From the NCBI GenBank assembly GCA_900546665.1, contig URDY01000002.1:124001-188000 (forward strand): DNA of 64,000 bases, given 5' to 3'. Below, one piece after another: positions 54,512 through 62,217 of this stretch. The first letter of the stretch is position 1; each line of letters opens with the position of its first letter. The notes beneath the pieces are model-generated. The model did not search any database, had not been told where the DNA came from, and was given only the letters and a program-made list of their open reading frames with translations. A program made the translations under genes and the position numbers. This stretch comes from an uncultured Paraprevotella sp. GTDB taxonomy: Bacteria; Bacteroidota; Bacteroidia; Bacteroidales; Bacteroidaceae.

Positions 54512-55887
54512 AACCACATATTCTGATTTTCACACTCAGCCTGCTGTCTGCCACCGTCCGTGTGGCAGGCCAGGAAGTGCTCGACCTGACCCGCTGCCGC
54601 GAGATGGCCCTGCAATACAACAAGGAAATCGCCTCCTCCGCCAAACAGACGGAAAGTGCACGCTATATGGTCAAGAGCTACAAGGGACTGTTCTTCCCCA
54701 ACCTCAGCCTTAACGGCACCGGTCTGTACAGCACGGCCAACGACAATATCCACTTTGCCGGCGGCAACCTGCCTGTCCTCACGCCTACAGCCACCGGACA
54801 GCTGATCCCCAACGGCAGCTTTGCCTATTTCCCCGGACTGGACATCGATTACAAGGTGGGACCGGTCTTTCTGGGAGGCATCCATCTGGAACAGCCGCTC
54901 TACATGGGCGGCAAGATCCGTGCGGCCTACAAGATGTCAGAACTCGGTCACGAAATGGCTCAGATGAACGAGACCCTGACCGCCACCAACATCATTCTCC
55001 AGACTGACGAAGCTTATGTCATGGTCATCAAGGCACAGGAGATGAAAAAGGTGGCCGAAAAATACCGCAGTCTGCTTCAGGAACTCTACCGCAACGTGGA
55101 GAGTGCCCGCAAACACGGCCTCAAGCCCCAGAACGACGTACTGAAAGTGCAGGTCAAGCTCAACGAGAGCGAACTTTCCCTCCGCAAGGCCGAAAACGCC
55201 CTGCGCCTGGCCAAGATGAACCTCTGCCATTATATCGGCAAACCGCTCGACACGCCCATCGTGGTGTCCGACCATTTCCCGGAATTCGAAACCCGGCCGG
55301 TAGCCGCAGATGCCGACATTACGGCCCGTCCGGAATATGACATACTCCACAAGCAGGTCGACATCGCACAGCAGCAGATCAAGCTCAACCGCAGCGAACT
55401 GCTTCCTCAGGTAGGCCTGATGGGTGCATACGAATATCTCAACGGTCTGAAGCTCAACAACGAGAAACTGTTCAACAACGGCAGCTTCTCCGTGATGCTC
55501 AACGTCAGCATCCCGCTCTACCACTTCGGCGAACGGACCAACAAGGTGAAAGCCGCCAAGGCCCGTCTGGAACAGTCACGCCTTTCACAGGAAAACCTGA
55601 ACGAACAGATGCGCCTCGAGCTTGCACAAGCCGGCAACAATCTCGAAGAAGCCCGTCTGGAAAGCGAACTGGCCGACCGCTCCCTGGCCCAGGCAGAAGA
55701 GAACCTGAAAGTGAGCAAGAGCCAGTACGATGTCGGACTGGAACCTCTCTCCGACCATCTTGAAGCCCAGGCACTCTGGCAACAGGCCTATGAGACCAGT
55801 GTCGATGCCCGCTTCCAGCACTACCTGAGTTATATCAAATACCAGAAAGCGACCGGTACGCTGGCCCGCGACCTGTCTCCTCAATAA
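54508..55887 (+). CDS. TolC-family outer-membrane efflux channel
   Basis: A 459-residue outer-membrane factor with a signal peptide (HILIFTLSLLSATVRVAG). Two internally similar coiled-coil repeats, each with long amphipathic helices (e.g. AYVMVIKAQEMKKVAEKYRS, RLELAQAGNNLEEARLESEL), and beta segments such as GGIHLEQPLYMGGKIRAAY. No N-terminal lipobox is seen, unlike many such proteins in Bacteroidetes. Third gene of the efflux operon; the LysR gene starts 4 bp after it. Confidence 0.93.
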   Translation: MKPHILIFTLSLLSATVRVAGQEVLDLTRCREMALQYNKEIASSAKQTESARYMVKSYKGLFFPNLSLNGTGLYSTANDNIHFAGGNLPVLTPTATGQLIPNGSFAYFPGLDIDYKVGPVFLGGIHLEQPLYMGGKIRAAYKMSELGHEMAQMNETLTATNIILQTDEAYVMVIKAQEMKKVAEKYRSLLQELYRNVESARKHGLKPQNDVLKVQVKLNESELSLRKAENALRLAKMNLCHYIGKPLDTPIVVSDHFPEFETRPVAADADITARPEYDILHKQVDIAQQQIKLNRSELLPQVGLMGAYEYLNGLKLNNEKLFNNGSFSVMLNVSIPLYHFGERTNKVKAAKARLEQSRLSQENLNEQMRLELAQAGNNLEEARLESELADRSLAQAEENLKVSKSQYDVGLEPLSDHLEAQALWQQAYETSVDARFQHYLSYIKYQKATGTLARDLSPQ

Positions 55888-55891
55888 GCCT

Positions 55892-56788
55892 ATGTCTGAT
55901 TTCCGATTGAAAGTATTCCGTGCGGCGGCCCGTCACCTCAGTCTGACGAAGGCCGCCGATGTCATGTGCATCTCCCAGCCGGCCGTCACCCGCCACATCA
56001 AGGAGATAGAGTCCGAATACGGCCTTCGCGTCTTCGAGCGCGCCAACGGCAAACTGACGCTCACTCCGGCCGGACGCACTCTTCTGGAACATGCCGAAAA
56101 GATTCTCGAACAGTATGATGCGCTGGACTATGACATGTCCCGTCTCAAAGGCAGCTGCGGCGGCCATCTCCGCCTCGGTGCCAGCACCACCATCAGCCAG
56201 TACATGCTCCCCGGCCTGCTGTCCGGCTTCGTGACACGTTATCCCGATGTCCATCTGCTGCTTGTCAGCGGCAACACCGCCGACATCGAACAGGCCCTTA
56301 TCCGCCACGACATCGATCTGGGTCTGGTTGAAGGTCTCAGCCACCAGTCCTCCCTGCGCTACACACCCTGGCTTCAGGACGAACTGGTTGCCGTTGTCCG
56401 TGCCGACAGCCGTTATGCCGCCACCGAGAGTCTGACCGTCGACGATCTGCCCCATATCCCACTGGTTCTCCGCGAACCCGGTTCAGGCACTTTGGCCGTC
56501 TGGCAGTCAGCCCTTGCGCAGCACCGCCTTTCCCCCGGTTCCCTCCAGGTCATCGCCCAGCTGGGCAGTTCCGAAGCCATCAAACAGTTCATTTCCAATT
56601 ACGACGCCATGGCCATCCTCTCCATCCGTGCCGTCCGTCGCGAACTGTGGGAAGGCCGTCTCAAACTGATCGAACTCAAGGATCTCCCGCTCAAGCGGCT
56701 ATTCCATATCGTGCAGCGTCAGGGACAGGAGAACAGCCTGTCCGAAGACTTTCTGCGCTATCTCCACTCCTGCGAACACGCCCTTTGA
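55892..56788 (+). CDS. LysR-type regulator (YeiE/CysB-like)
   Basis: A 298-residue LysR regulator. The N-terminal winged HTH reads FRAAARHLSLTKAADVMCISQPAVTRHIKEIE, and the effector domain begins GHLRLGASTTISQYMLPGLL. LysR genes of this type often stand beside yeiH exporters, and yeiH is the next gene on the same strand. It starts only 4 bp after the tolC-like gene, so it may be transcribed with the efflux pump although its functional partner is probably the exporter downstream. Confidence 0.92.
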   Translation: MSDFRLKVFRAAARHLSLTKAADVMCISQPAVTRHIKEIESEYGLRVFERANGKLTLTPAGRTLLEHAEKILEQYDALDYDMSRLKGSCGGHLRLGASTTISQYMLPGLLSGFVTRYPDVHLLLVSGNTADIEQALIRHDIDLGLVEGLSHQSSLRYTPWLQDELVAVVRADSRYAATESLTVDDLPHIPLVLREPGSGTLAVWQSALAQHRLSPGSLQVIAQLGSSEAIKQFISNYDAMAILSIRAVRRELWEGRLKLIELKDLPLKRLFHIVQRQGQENSLSEDFLRYLHSCEHAL

Positions 56789-56855
56789 GCCATAGCCATA
56801 AACAGCCGTTATCCCTCATAACCAAATTCAATGACTACCGAACGCGAAAAAGCCG

Positions 56856-56863
56856 TATCTTTG
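56856..56863 (+). promoter_or_regulatory. -7 element of yeiH
   Basis: TATCTTTG, 29 bp before the ATG at 56893. A separate promoter here means yeiH can be controlled apart from the LysR gene. Confidence 0.6.
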
Positions 56864-56892
56864 CCGTCAGAAAACACTAAAACATTAAAGGT

Positions 56893-57948
56893 ATGTTCAA
56901 AGAAAACAAAAGTGATGTGCTTCACGGCATTCTGCTGATTGTGCTGTTCTCCTTTTCAGCCTTCTACATTGCAGAGTTCGAGTTTATCAAGAGTCTTTCA
57001 TTCAGTCCGCTCATTGTCGGTATCATCCTGGGTATGCTCTACGCCAACAGTCTGCGCAACAAGCTGCCCGAAACATGGGTACCGGGCATCAAGTTCTGCT
57101 CCAAGCAGATTCTCCGCACCGGCGTGGTGCTCTACGGTTTCAAGCTGACTTTCCAGCAGGTACTGGCTATCGGACTTCCGGCCATCACCGCCGACCTTAT
57201 CATCGTGGCAGGAACCCTCCTTCTGGGTATTATTCTCGGCAAACTGCTGAAAGTGGACAGTGAGACAGCCCTGATGACCGCCACCGGCAGCGCCATCTGC
57301 GGTGCAGCAGCCGTACTGGGTGCTGAGCCCGTAGTGAAATGCGAGGCACACAAGACAGCCGTAGCCGTTTCCACCGTGGTCATTTTCGGTACGCTCTCCA
57401 TGTTCCTTTACCCCATCCTCTACCGTTCAGGCCTTATGCCCGGACTTGACGACCAGGCCTGGGCTGTCTATACCGGATCCACCCTTCACGAAGTGGCCCA
57501 TGTAGTCGGAGCCGGCAATGCCATCGACGCTGCAGGCGGTCATGTAGCCGACGCCGCCACCATCACCAAGATGATCCGCGTGATGCTTCTGGCCCCGGTG
57601 CTCGTCATCATGAGTCTCTGTCTGGCCCGCTGCAGCAAGCGCAAGGGCGGCCAGCAGACCAAGAGCAAGATCACCATACCCTGGTTTGCCTTCGGTTTCC
57701 TTCTGGTAATCGGTATCAACTCCCTGCTTCAGACAGCCACCTTCATTCCCGCTGATATTCTGAACGGCACCATCGGCTTCATCAACAATGTCGACACCTT
57801 CCTGCTTACCATGGCCATGACCGCCCTGGGCGCAGAAACCAGCATCGACAAGTTCCGTCAGGCAGGCGCCAAACCCTTCTATCTGGCCGGTCTGCTTTAC
57901 CTCTGGCTGGTTTTCGGCGGCTATACCATCGCACGCTATCTGGTATAA
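56893..57948 (+). CDS. yeiH: YeiH-family putative sulfate/sulfite exporter
   Basis: A 351-residue membrane protein of about ten helices from the Cons_hypoth698 family. Landmarks: GIILGMLYANSL, GSAICGAAAVLGAEPVVKC with its conserved Cys, and GSTLHEVAHVVGAGNAI. The family is annotated as sulfate exporter; the E. coli member is regulated by the LysR protein YeiE in response to sulfite. The LysR gene 104 bp upstream fits that pairing. The transported anion here is unproven. Confidence 0.9.
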   Translation: MFKENKSDVLHGILLIVLFSFSAFYIAEFEFIKSLSFSPLIVGIILGMLYANSLRNKLPETWVPGIKFCSKQILRTGVVLYGFKLTFQQVLAIGLPAITADLIIVAGTLLLGIILGKLLKVDSETALMTATGSAICGAAAVLGAEPVVKCEAHKTAVAVSTVVIFGTLSMFLYPILYRSGLMPGLDDQAWAVYTGSTLHEVAHVVGAGNAIDAAGGHVADAATITKMIRVMLLAPVLVIMSLCLARCSKRKGGQQTKSKITIPWFAFGFLLVIGINSLLQTATFIPADILNGTIGFINNVDTFLLTMAMTALGAETSIDKFRQAGAKPFYLAGLLYLWLVFGGYTIARYLV

Positions 57949-57985
57949 GCGTTCCCGAATTCATGGGAGATTAAGAAAAAAATAC

Positions 57986-57993
57986 TATCTTTG
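57986..57993 (+). promoter_or_regulatory. -7 element of the asparaginase gene
   Basis: TATCTTTG, 30 bp before the chosen ATG at 58024. The in-frame upstream ATG at 57991 lies within this element, so it cannot be the start of a transcript from it. Confidence 0.65.
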
Positions 57994-58023
57994 TGTTCCA
58001 AAAGTCAGAGAACCATAAAAAAT

Positions 58024-59073
58024 ATGAAAGATGCCACTCCCGCCATCCTGTTGATCTACACGGGTGGAACCATAGGAATGATAGAGAATCCGGAAACCGG
58101 TGCTCTTGAAAGTTTCAACTTCGACCATCTGCTGCAAATGATTCCCGAACTGAAACGTTTCAATTGCCACATCAACACCTATTCCTTCGACCCGCCGATC
58201 GATTCGTCCGACATGGAACCCTATCACTGGGCGCGCCTTGTCCGCATCGTGGAATGCAACTACGAGCGCTACGACGGCTTTGTGATCCTCCATGGCACCG
58301 ACACGATGGCCTACACGGCATCGGCCATGAGCTTCATGCTCGAAAACCTTTCCAAACCCGTCATTCTCACCGGTTCACAGCTGCCCCTGGGCATGTTGCG
58401 GACCGACGGTAAGGAAAACCTCATCACGGCCATCGAGATTGCGCTGGCCAAGCATGCCGACGGCACACCCATGGTGCCCGAAGTCTGCATCTTCTTCGAG
58501 AGCCAGCTCATGCGCGGCAACCGCACCACCAAGATCAATGCGGAAAACTTCAATGCTTTCCGTTCATACAACTATCCCAATCTGGCCGAGATCGGTATTC
58601 ATATCAAGTATGAAACCCACCTGATCCACCGTCCGGATCCCACCCAGCCCCTCAAGGCCCATTATCTGTTCGACAGCAATGTGGTGGTGCTCACCCTCTT
58701 TCCGGGCATTCAGGAAAGCCTGATCTCCTCCGTCTTTCATGCCCGCAATCTGAAAGCCATCGTACTGAAGACATTCGGTTCGGGCAATGCCCCGCAGAAA
58801 CCGTGGCTGATCCGCCTCATCAGCGATGCCACCGCCCGCGGCATCATTGTGGTGAACATCACCCAGTGCCAGGCCGGCAGCGTGGAAATGAGCCGTTACA
58901 CCACCGGACTGCAATTACTGGCAGCCGGAGTCATCAGCGGTTACGACAGCACACCCGAATGCGCGCTGACCAAGCTGATGTTCCTTCTCGGACATAATCT
59001 GCCCACAGAGGAAGTCCGCCGCCTGATGAATACCAATCTGGCCGGAGAGATCACCCTCAACCCCGAATACTGA
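58024..59073 (+). CDS. ansA: Type I (cytosolic) L-asparaginase
   Basis: Hydrolyses asparagine to aspartate and ammonia. Both catalytic threonine motifs are present: IYTGGTIGM at the N-terminus and VILHGTDTMAYTASAMSF in the middle. There is no signal peptide, so it is the low-affinity cytosolic form. The start at 58024 (MKDATPAIL) gives 349 residues; the upstream ATG is inside the promoter. A strong terminator follows. Confidence 0.94.
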   Translation: MKDATPAILLIYTGGTIGMIENPETGALESFNFDHLLQMIPELKRFNCHINTYSFDPPIDSSDMEPYHWARLVRIVECNYERYDGFVILHGTDTMAYTASAMSFMLENLSKPVILTGSQLPLGMLRTDGKENLITAIEIALAKHADGTPMVPEVCIFFESQLMRGNRTTKINAENFNAFRSYNYPNLAEIGIHIKYETHLIHRPDPTQPLKAHYLFDSNVVVLTLFPGIQESLISSVFHARNLKAIVLKTFGSGNAPQKPWLIRLISDATARGIIVVNITQCQAGSVEMSRYTTGLQLLAAGVISGYDSTPECALTKLMFLLGHNLPTEEVRRLMNTNLAGEITLNPEY

Positions 59074-59097
59074 TCAACAGTCCACATTCATACACGC

Positions 59098-59150
59098 CAA
59101 ACGGGCCAGTCAGGATCCACCTATTTCCCGACCGGCCCGTTTGTTTTTCT
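59098..59150. terminator. Terminator after ansA
   Basis: CAAACGGGCC (59098-59107) pairs with GGCCCGTTTG (59134-59143), followed by TTTTTCTTTTATTTT. It also lies close to the end of the convergent small membrane protein gene. Confidence 0.85.
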
Positions 59151-59168
59151 TTTATTTTCTGCCGCCGT

Positions 59169-59399
59169 CTATCTCAGTCTGGCAAACACCCACAACACCA
59201 CTACGGCCCCGATGACTGCCATCACGATTTCCCCCAGCCAGCTGTAAGCCGTCAGGCCGAACAGGCTGAAGAGCCAGCTGCCGACCAGGCCGCCGATCAG
59301 TCCGAGAAAGAGGTTCACCAGGCAGCCGCTGCCTTCACCCTTCTGCAGCCGGCTTGCAATATATCCGGCCAAAATACCGCTTAATATTCCACCAATCAT
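59169..59399 (-). CDS. GlsB/YeaQ/YmgE-family small stress membrane protein
   Basis: A 76-residue, very hydrophobic protein with three helices and glycine-rich faces (GGILSGILAGYIASRL, GLIGGLVGSWLF, GEIVMAVIGAVVVLWVF). This is the 'transglycosylase-associated' family often induced by stress, with no known enzymatic activity. It is monocistronic, with a possible -7 element (TATTTTTG on the minus strand) at 59515-59522 giving a ~110-nt leader. Confidence 0.88.
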   Translation of the reverse strand: MIGGILSGILAGYIASRLQKGEGSGCLVNLFLGLIGGLVGSWLFSLFGLTAYSWLGEIVMAVIGAVVVLWVFARLR

Positions 59400-59758
59400 A
59401 GTCTTTTATCATTTAATCATTCGTTATTCCGCTTTCTCTGTTCCGCCGCAGCATAAAAAACATCAACATGCTCCCGATCGGACCAGAACCCTAAGGACAG
59501 GATCTGTCCGGACGCAAAAATACACCTTTTTTTATTCATCCGGTTTATTTTTGACCTAAAACCTACAAAAAACGTAAAAAATCCAGCGTCATCCTTCAGC
59601 CGTGAGCAGAGCTTCCACGTAGAGTACGCGCCGTTTTCTACAGTATATCCTACTAATATTTAATATATACACCGACAAACCTTTTTAGTGCATTTCCGTT
59701 GGCATCTTCCCTTTTTTGCTGTAAATTTGCAGCAAATTCATATATTTCAGGCAATACA
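59400..59758. other. Non-coding divergent region, 359 bp
   Basis: No credible gene. It contains the probable minus-strand promoter of the GlsB-like gene (59515-59522), a small hairpin GGACAG-GAT-CTGTCC (59495-59509) in that leader, several A/T tracts (59525-59600), and at the right end the plus-strand promoter of the ATPase gene. The base composition turns AT-rich here after the GC-rich stretch to the left. Confidence 0.6.
59722..59729 (+). promoter_or_regulatory. -7 element of the first AAA-ATPase gene
   Basis: TAAATTTG, full consensus, with GTTG 20 nt upstream; 29 bp before the ATG at 59759. It rules out the frame's earlier ATG at 59699. Confidence 0.65.
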
Positions 59759-60796
59759 ATGGTAAACAGCATATCATTACAGGGTTTTACAGGCTTTACA
59801 GATAACAGTTTTTCATTTACCAATGGAATAAATATACTCATTGGCAAAAACGGAACAGGAAAGACCCACATACTCAAATGTCTGGCCTCTGCCCTGCAGG
59901 CACGCCATGAGTTCCAGCAAAAAAGAACCACTTCCAAAGAGCAGTTTGAGTATATTCTGGCTGAAAACATAACCCACTATTTCAAACCGGATTTTATCGG
60001 TAATCTGGTAAACAAGAATGTTGTTCCCGGCAAATCAACCGTCAGTATAAAAAATGACGGAAAAGAACTCTCGTTCAGTTTCTCCGCGACCTCCAGAACA
60101 ACCGTCAAAATAGAAAAGGATGAAAAATGGGACGAATGCCAATTCATATACATTCCACCACGCGAAATGTTTTCTCTATTTGAAGGTTTTATTGGCCTGA
60201 GCAACAAACGTGAGCTCTCATTTGATCAGACTTATATTAACTTGGCACACTCACTTGCCCTTCCTGTCTTACGCGATTTGGAGAACAATCCGTTAAAGTC
60301 CGCCATAGACTTAATGGAAAAGGAATTAGGATTCAATGTACTTCAAATGAACGGTCGCTTTTATATAAAAACAGACAAAGGCCCCATGGAAGCGCATCTT
60401 GTAGCTGAAGGACTAAGAAAACTAGCATCCATCCTATACCTTATTCTTAACGGAGAAATAAACCAGAATACCATTTTATTTTGGGATGAACCTGAATCAA
60501 ACCTTAACCCAGCTCTGATACGGGTCGTTGCTGAATTTATCCGTGAACTTCAGAAGTGTGGTCTGCAAATCTTTATTGCGACCCATGACTATCTGCTCAC
60601 TCACATCCTCTCGCTTTATTCCGAATATAAAGCGTACACCAATATAAATATGCGCTTTTTCGGACTTCATAAAGAAGGGAATACTATCAGCATGGAAGAA
60701 GGCGAGACACTCGCCACAATACAGAATAATCCTATTTTAGAAGAATATGCAGCTTTTTACGAGTTGGAACAAAAATACATCAACGACTATGAATAA
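59759..60796 (+). CDS. AAA-15/RecF-like ATPase
   Basis: A 345-residue ATPase of the SMC/RecF-like AAA group. Walker A is LIGKNGTGKTHIL, Walker B NTILFWDEPESNLNP, and the H-loop FIATHDYLLTHIL. The start at 59759 (MVNSISLQGFTGF) is the usual opening strand of these proteins. Such ATPases usually work with a second, effector-like protein encoded just downstream. Here the downstream ORF overlaps the stop (see 60789-60944) but is cut short. The gene is more AT-rich than the genes to its left. A defence or DNA-repair role is only an inference. Confidence 0.85.
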   Translation: MVNSISLQGFTGFTDNSFSFTNGINILIGKNGTGKTHILKCLASALQARHEFQQKRTTSKEQFEYILAENITHYFKPDFIGNLVNKNVVPGKSTVSIKNDGKELSFSFSATSRTTVKIEKDEKWDECQFIYIPPREMFSLFEGFIGLSNKRELSFDQTYINLAHSLALPVLRDLENNPLKSAIDLMEKELGFNVLQMNGRFYIKTDKGPMEAHLVAEGLRKLASILYLILNGEINQNTILFWDEPESNLNPALIRVVAEFIRELQKCGLQIFIATHDYLLTHILSLYSEYKAYTNINMRFFGLHKEGNTISMEEGETLATIQNNPILEEYAAFYELEQKYINDYE

Positions 60797-60944
60797 TAAC
60801 TTTCAAGAAAGCGGTATTAACTTTTGTTTCCAGCCAGACTGGCTTGTATTCAAATATGACGAGCATCCGGCTCATAAGAAAGTAGACAAGTGTCTTAAAC
60901 CGACATTACAGCCCGCTGTCTTTAAGATACCGCATCAAAGCTGA
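60789..60944 (+). pseudogene. Truncated partner gene of the AAA-ATPase
   Basis: Starts with an ATG that overlaps the ATPase stop by 8 bp, the usual arrangement of a coupled gene. It encodes only 51 residues, beginning MNNNFQESGINFCFQPDWLVFKYDE. That opening reads like the N-terminus of the ~200-300-residue partner proteins found after such ATPases in Bacteroidetes, which I recall from general familiarity and cannot check here. From about residue 37 the sequence loses that character, and it runs into the end of the minus-strand gene at 60906. I take it as a 3'-truncated remnant; it might still be translated. Confidence 0.5.
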
Positions 60945-62123
60945 CCGTCTCCCGTAACAACACCTGATATCAGACACGAATTCCGATATCATCCTCTGTC
61001 CAATCGCACAGGAATCATATAATACTTTCAACTCCTTCACGATATAACCATATCTATTCGACTTGGCATAACCAAGCTTCCCACGAAGCCGGTCAATGAC
61101 CATACCGATGAACCGTCCCTGTTCTTCTTCGCTCAGATAAGCCGCATAACGGGAAAAAATGTCAGAACAGTTGAACGAATTCTGGTTTTTCATCAACAAT
61201 TTAAACAAGCAGCCGTCAAGTCCTTCCGCCACGATCATACCACAAACCAAGATACATTCCTCATCCGTCAAATGCCGTATACCATCAAACAGGTCTGACG
61301 CAAAAGCCTTCCATTCCTCATGCGGCACCAAACTTTTCAGTTTTTCATAATACGTCTGTTTGTCTGAAAGGTACTGGCAGAACAGACAACGGTATTCGCC
61401 TATGATTCCTTTCACGTCTCCTTTCTTTTCCAGCAACGTTATTTTCTGCTTGTGCCATTTTGCCGTCGTGTTAAAACAATCATCACCATAGAAGCCGATT
61501 CCTTCGTCAATGGCAGCCAAAGCCGCTTCATCGTTCCCTTTCTCCAGACACTTATTTATGATCATGGAGCGTATATCAGGCACATGGCAGAAATCGCGTA
61601 TCACCTTGTCCGCCTCCTCATCCCTGCCGTGCATCCGCAAATAATCCACTTTCTTAAGCAAGTACTGTCCAAGTTCCTTTGGAATATACAGGCTCATGCT
61701 TTCCTTGCCCTCCATCATCTCCAGGTAATCCCTGCCCATCCAGCGAATCATCTTATCCAGCCCGGCCAGATATGTATCCGGGTCGTCCAACCTGTAACTA
61801 AGCGCCTCATCCACATCATCAAACGACAGCAATCCATAACCTGCATAAGCCTCCATCTTCCGTATTCGGGCGATCTCGTCCCTTACGTGCCGTACCACGT
61901 CTATCGGCAACTCCTCATGTCTCAGTGTCGCCGCCAATCCTTTCCGAACCTCTTGCAGACCAAAATCCTCCCCGTCATAATACTGGTCATTATAAACTTC
62001 CAGCCTCATGTACTCATCCCCTATATAACGCAGGAAATCAAGTCCCTTCTTCACGACCTGCACATCATCCTTCAATACCGCCAACTCCCTGAACCGTATA
62101 AGTTCCATCATATAATCGATCAT
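60906..62123 (-). CDS. Helical-repeat protein of unknown function
   Basis: A 405-residue soluble, acidic, almost wholly helical protein. Segments such as ELGQYLLKKVDYLRMHGRDEEADKVIRDF and NTTAKWHKQKITLLEKKGDV look like TPR/HEAT-type repeats. The C-terminus (CYGRRSALMRYLKDSGL) resembles the end of helical regions in SWIM zinc-finger proteins, but no SWIM Cys/His motif is present. It could be a stand-alone repeat protein or an N-terminally shortened relative. It lies 18 bp after a short ORF and 94 bp after the minus-strand ATPase, so it may be its operon partner. No enzymatic motif is visible. Confidence 0.75.
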   Translation of the reverse strand: MIDYMMELIRFRELAVLKDDVQVVKKGLDFLRYIGDEYMRLEVYNDQYYDGEDFGLQEVRKGLAATLRHEELPIDVVRHVRDEIARIRKMEAYAGYGLLSFDDVDEALSYRLDDPDTYLAGLDKMIRWMGRDYLEMMEGKESMSLYIPKELGQYLLKKVDYLRMHGRDEEADKVIRDFCHVPDIRSMIINKCLEKGNDEAALAAIDEGIGFYGDDCFNTTAKWHKQKITLLEKKGDVKGIIGEYRCLFCQYLSDKQTYYEKLKSLVPHEEWKAFASDLFDGIRHLTDEECILVCGMIVAEGLDGCLFKLLMKNQNSFNCSDIFSRYAAYLSEEEQGRFIGMVIDRLRGKLGYAKSNRYGYIVKELKVLYDSCAIGQRMISEFVSDIRCCYGRRSALMRYLKDSGL

Positions 62124-62141
62124 CGGTACAATATTAACCTG

Positions 62142-62216
62142 TTAATAAAATTCATACTTCCCGAAACAGTCAGCATTTACCGGCATTTCATCTTTGAAAA
62201 AATCTATTTTCTCCAT
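62142..62216 (-). pseudogene. 24-codon ORF after the minus-strand ATPase, possible truncated partner
   Basis: The ATG follows the ATPase stop by one base (TGA-T-ATG), the position of a coupled gene. It encodes MEKIDFFKDEMPVNADCFGK plus four residues, then stops. The composition is protein-like, but nothing more of it is found before the next gene at 62123. It may be the remnant of an effector, a short regulatory peptide, or chance. Confidence 0.35.
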
Positions 62217-62217
62217 A

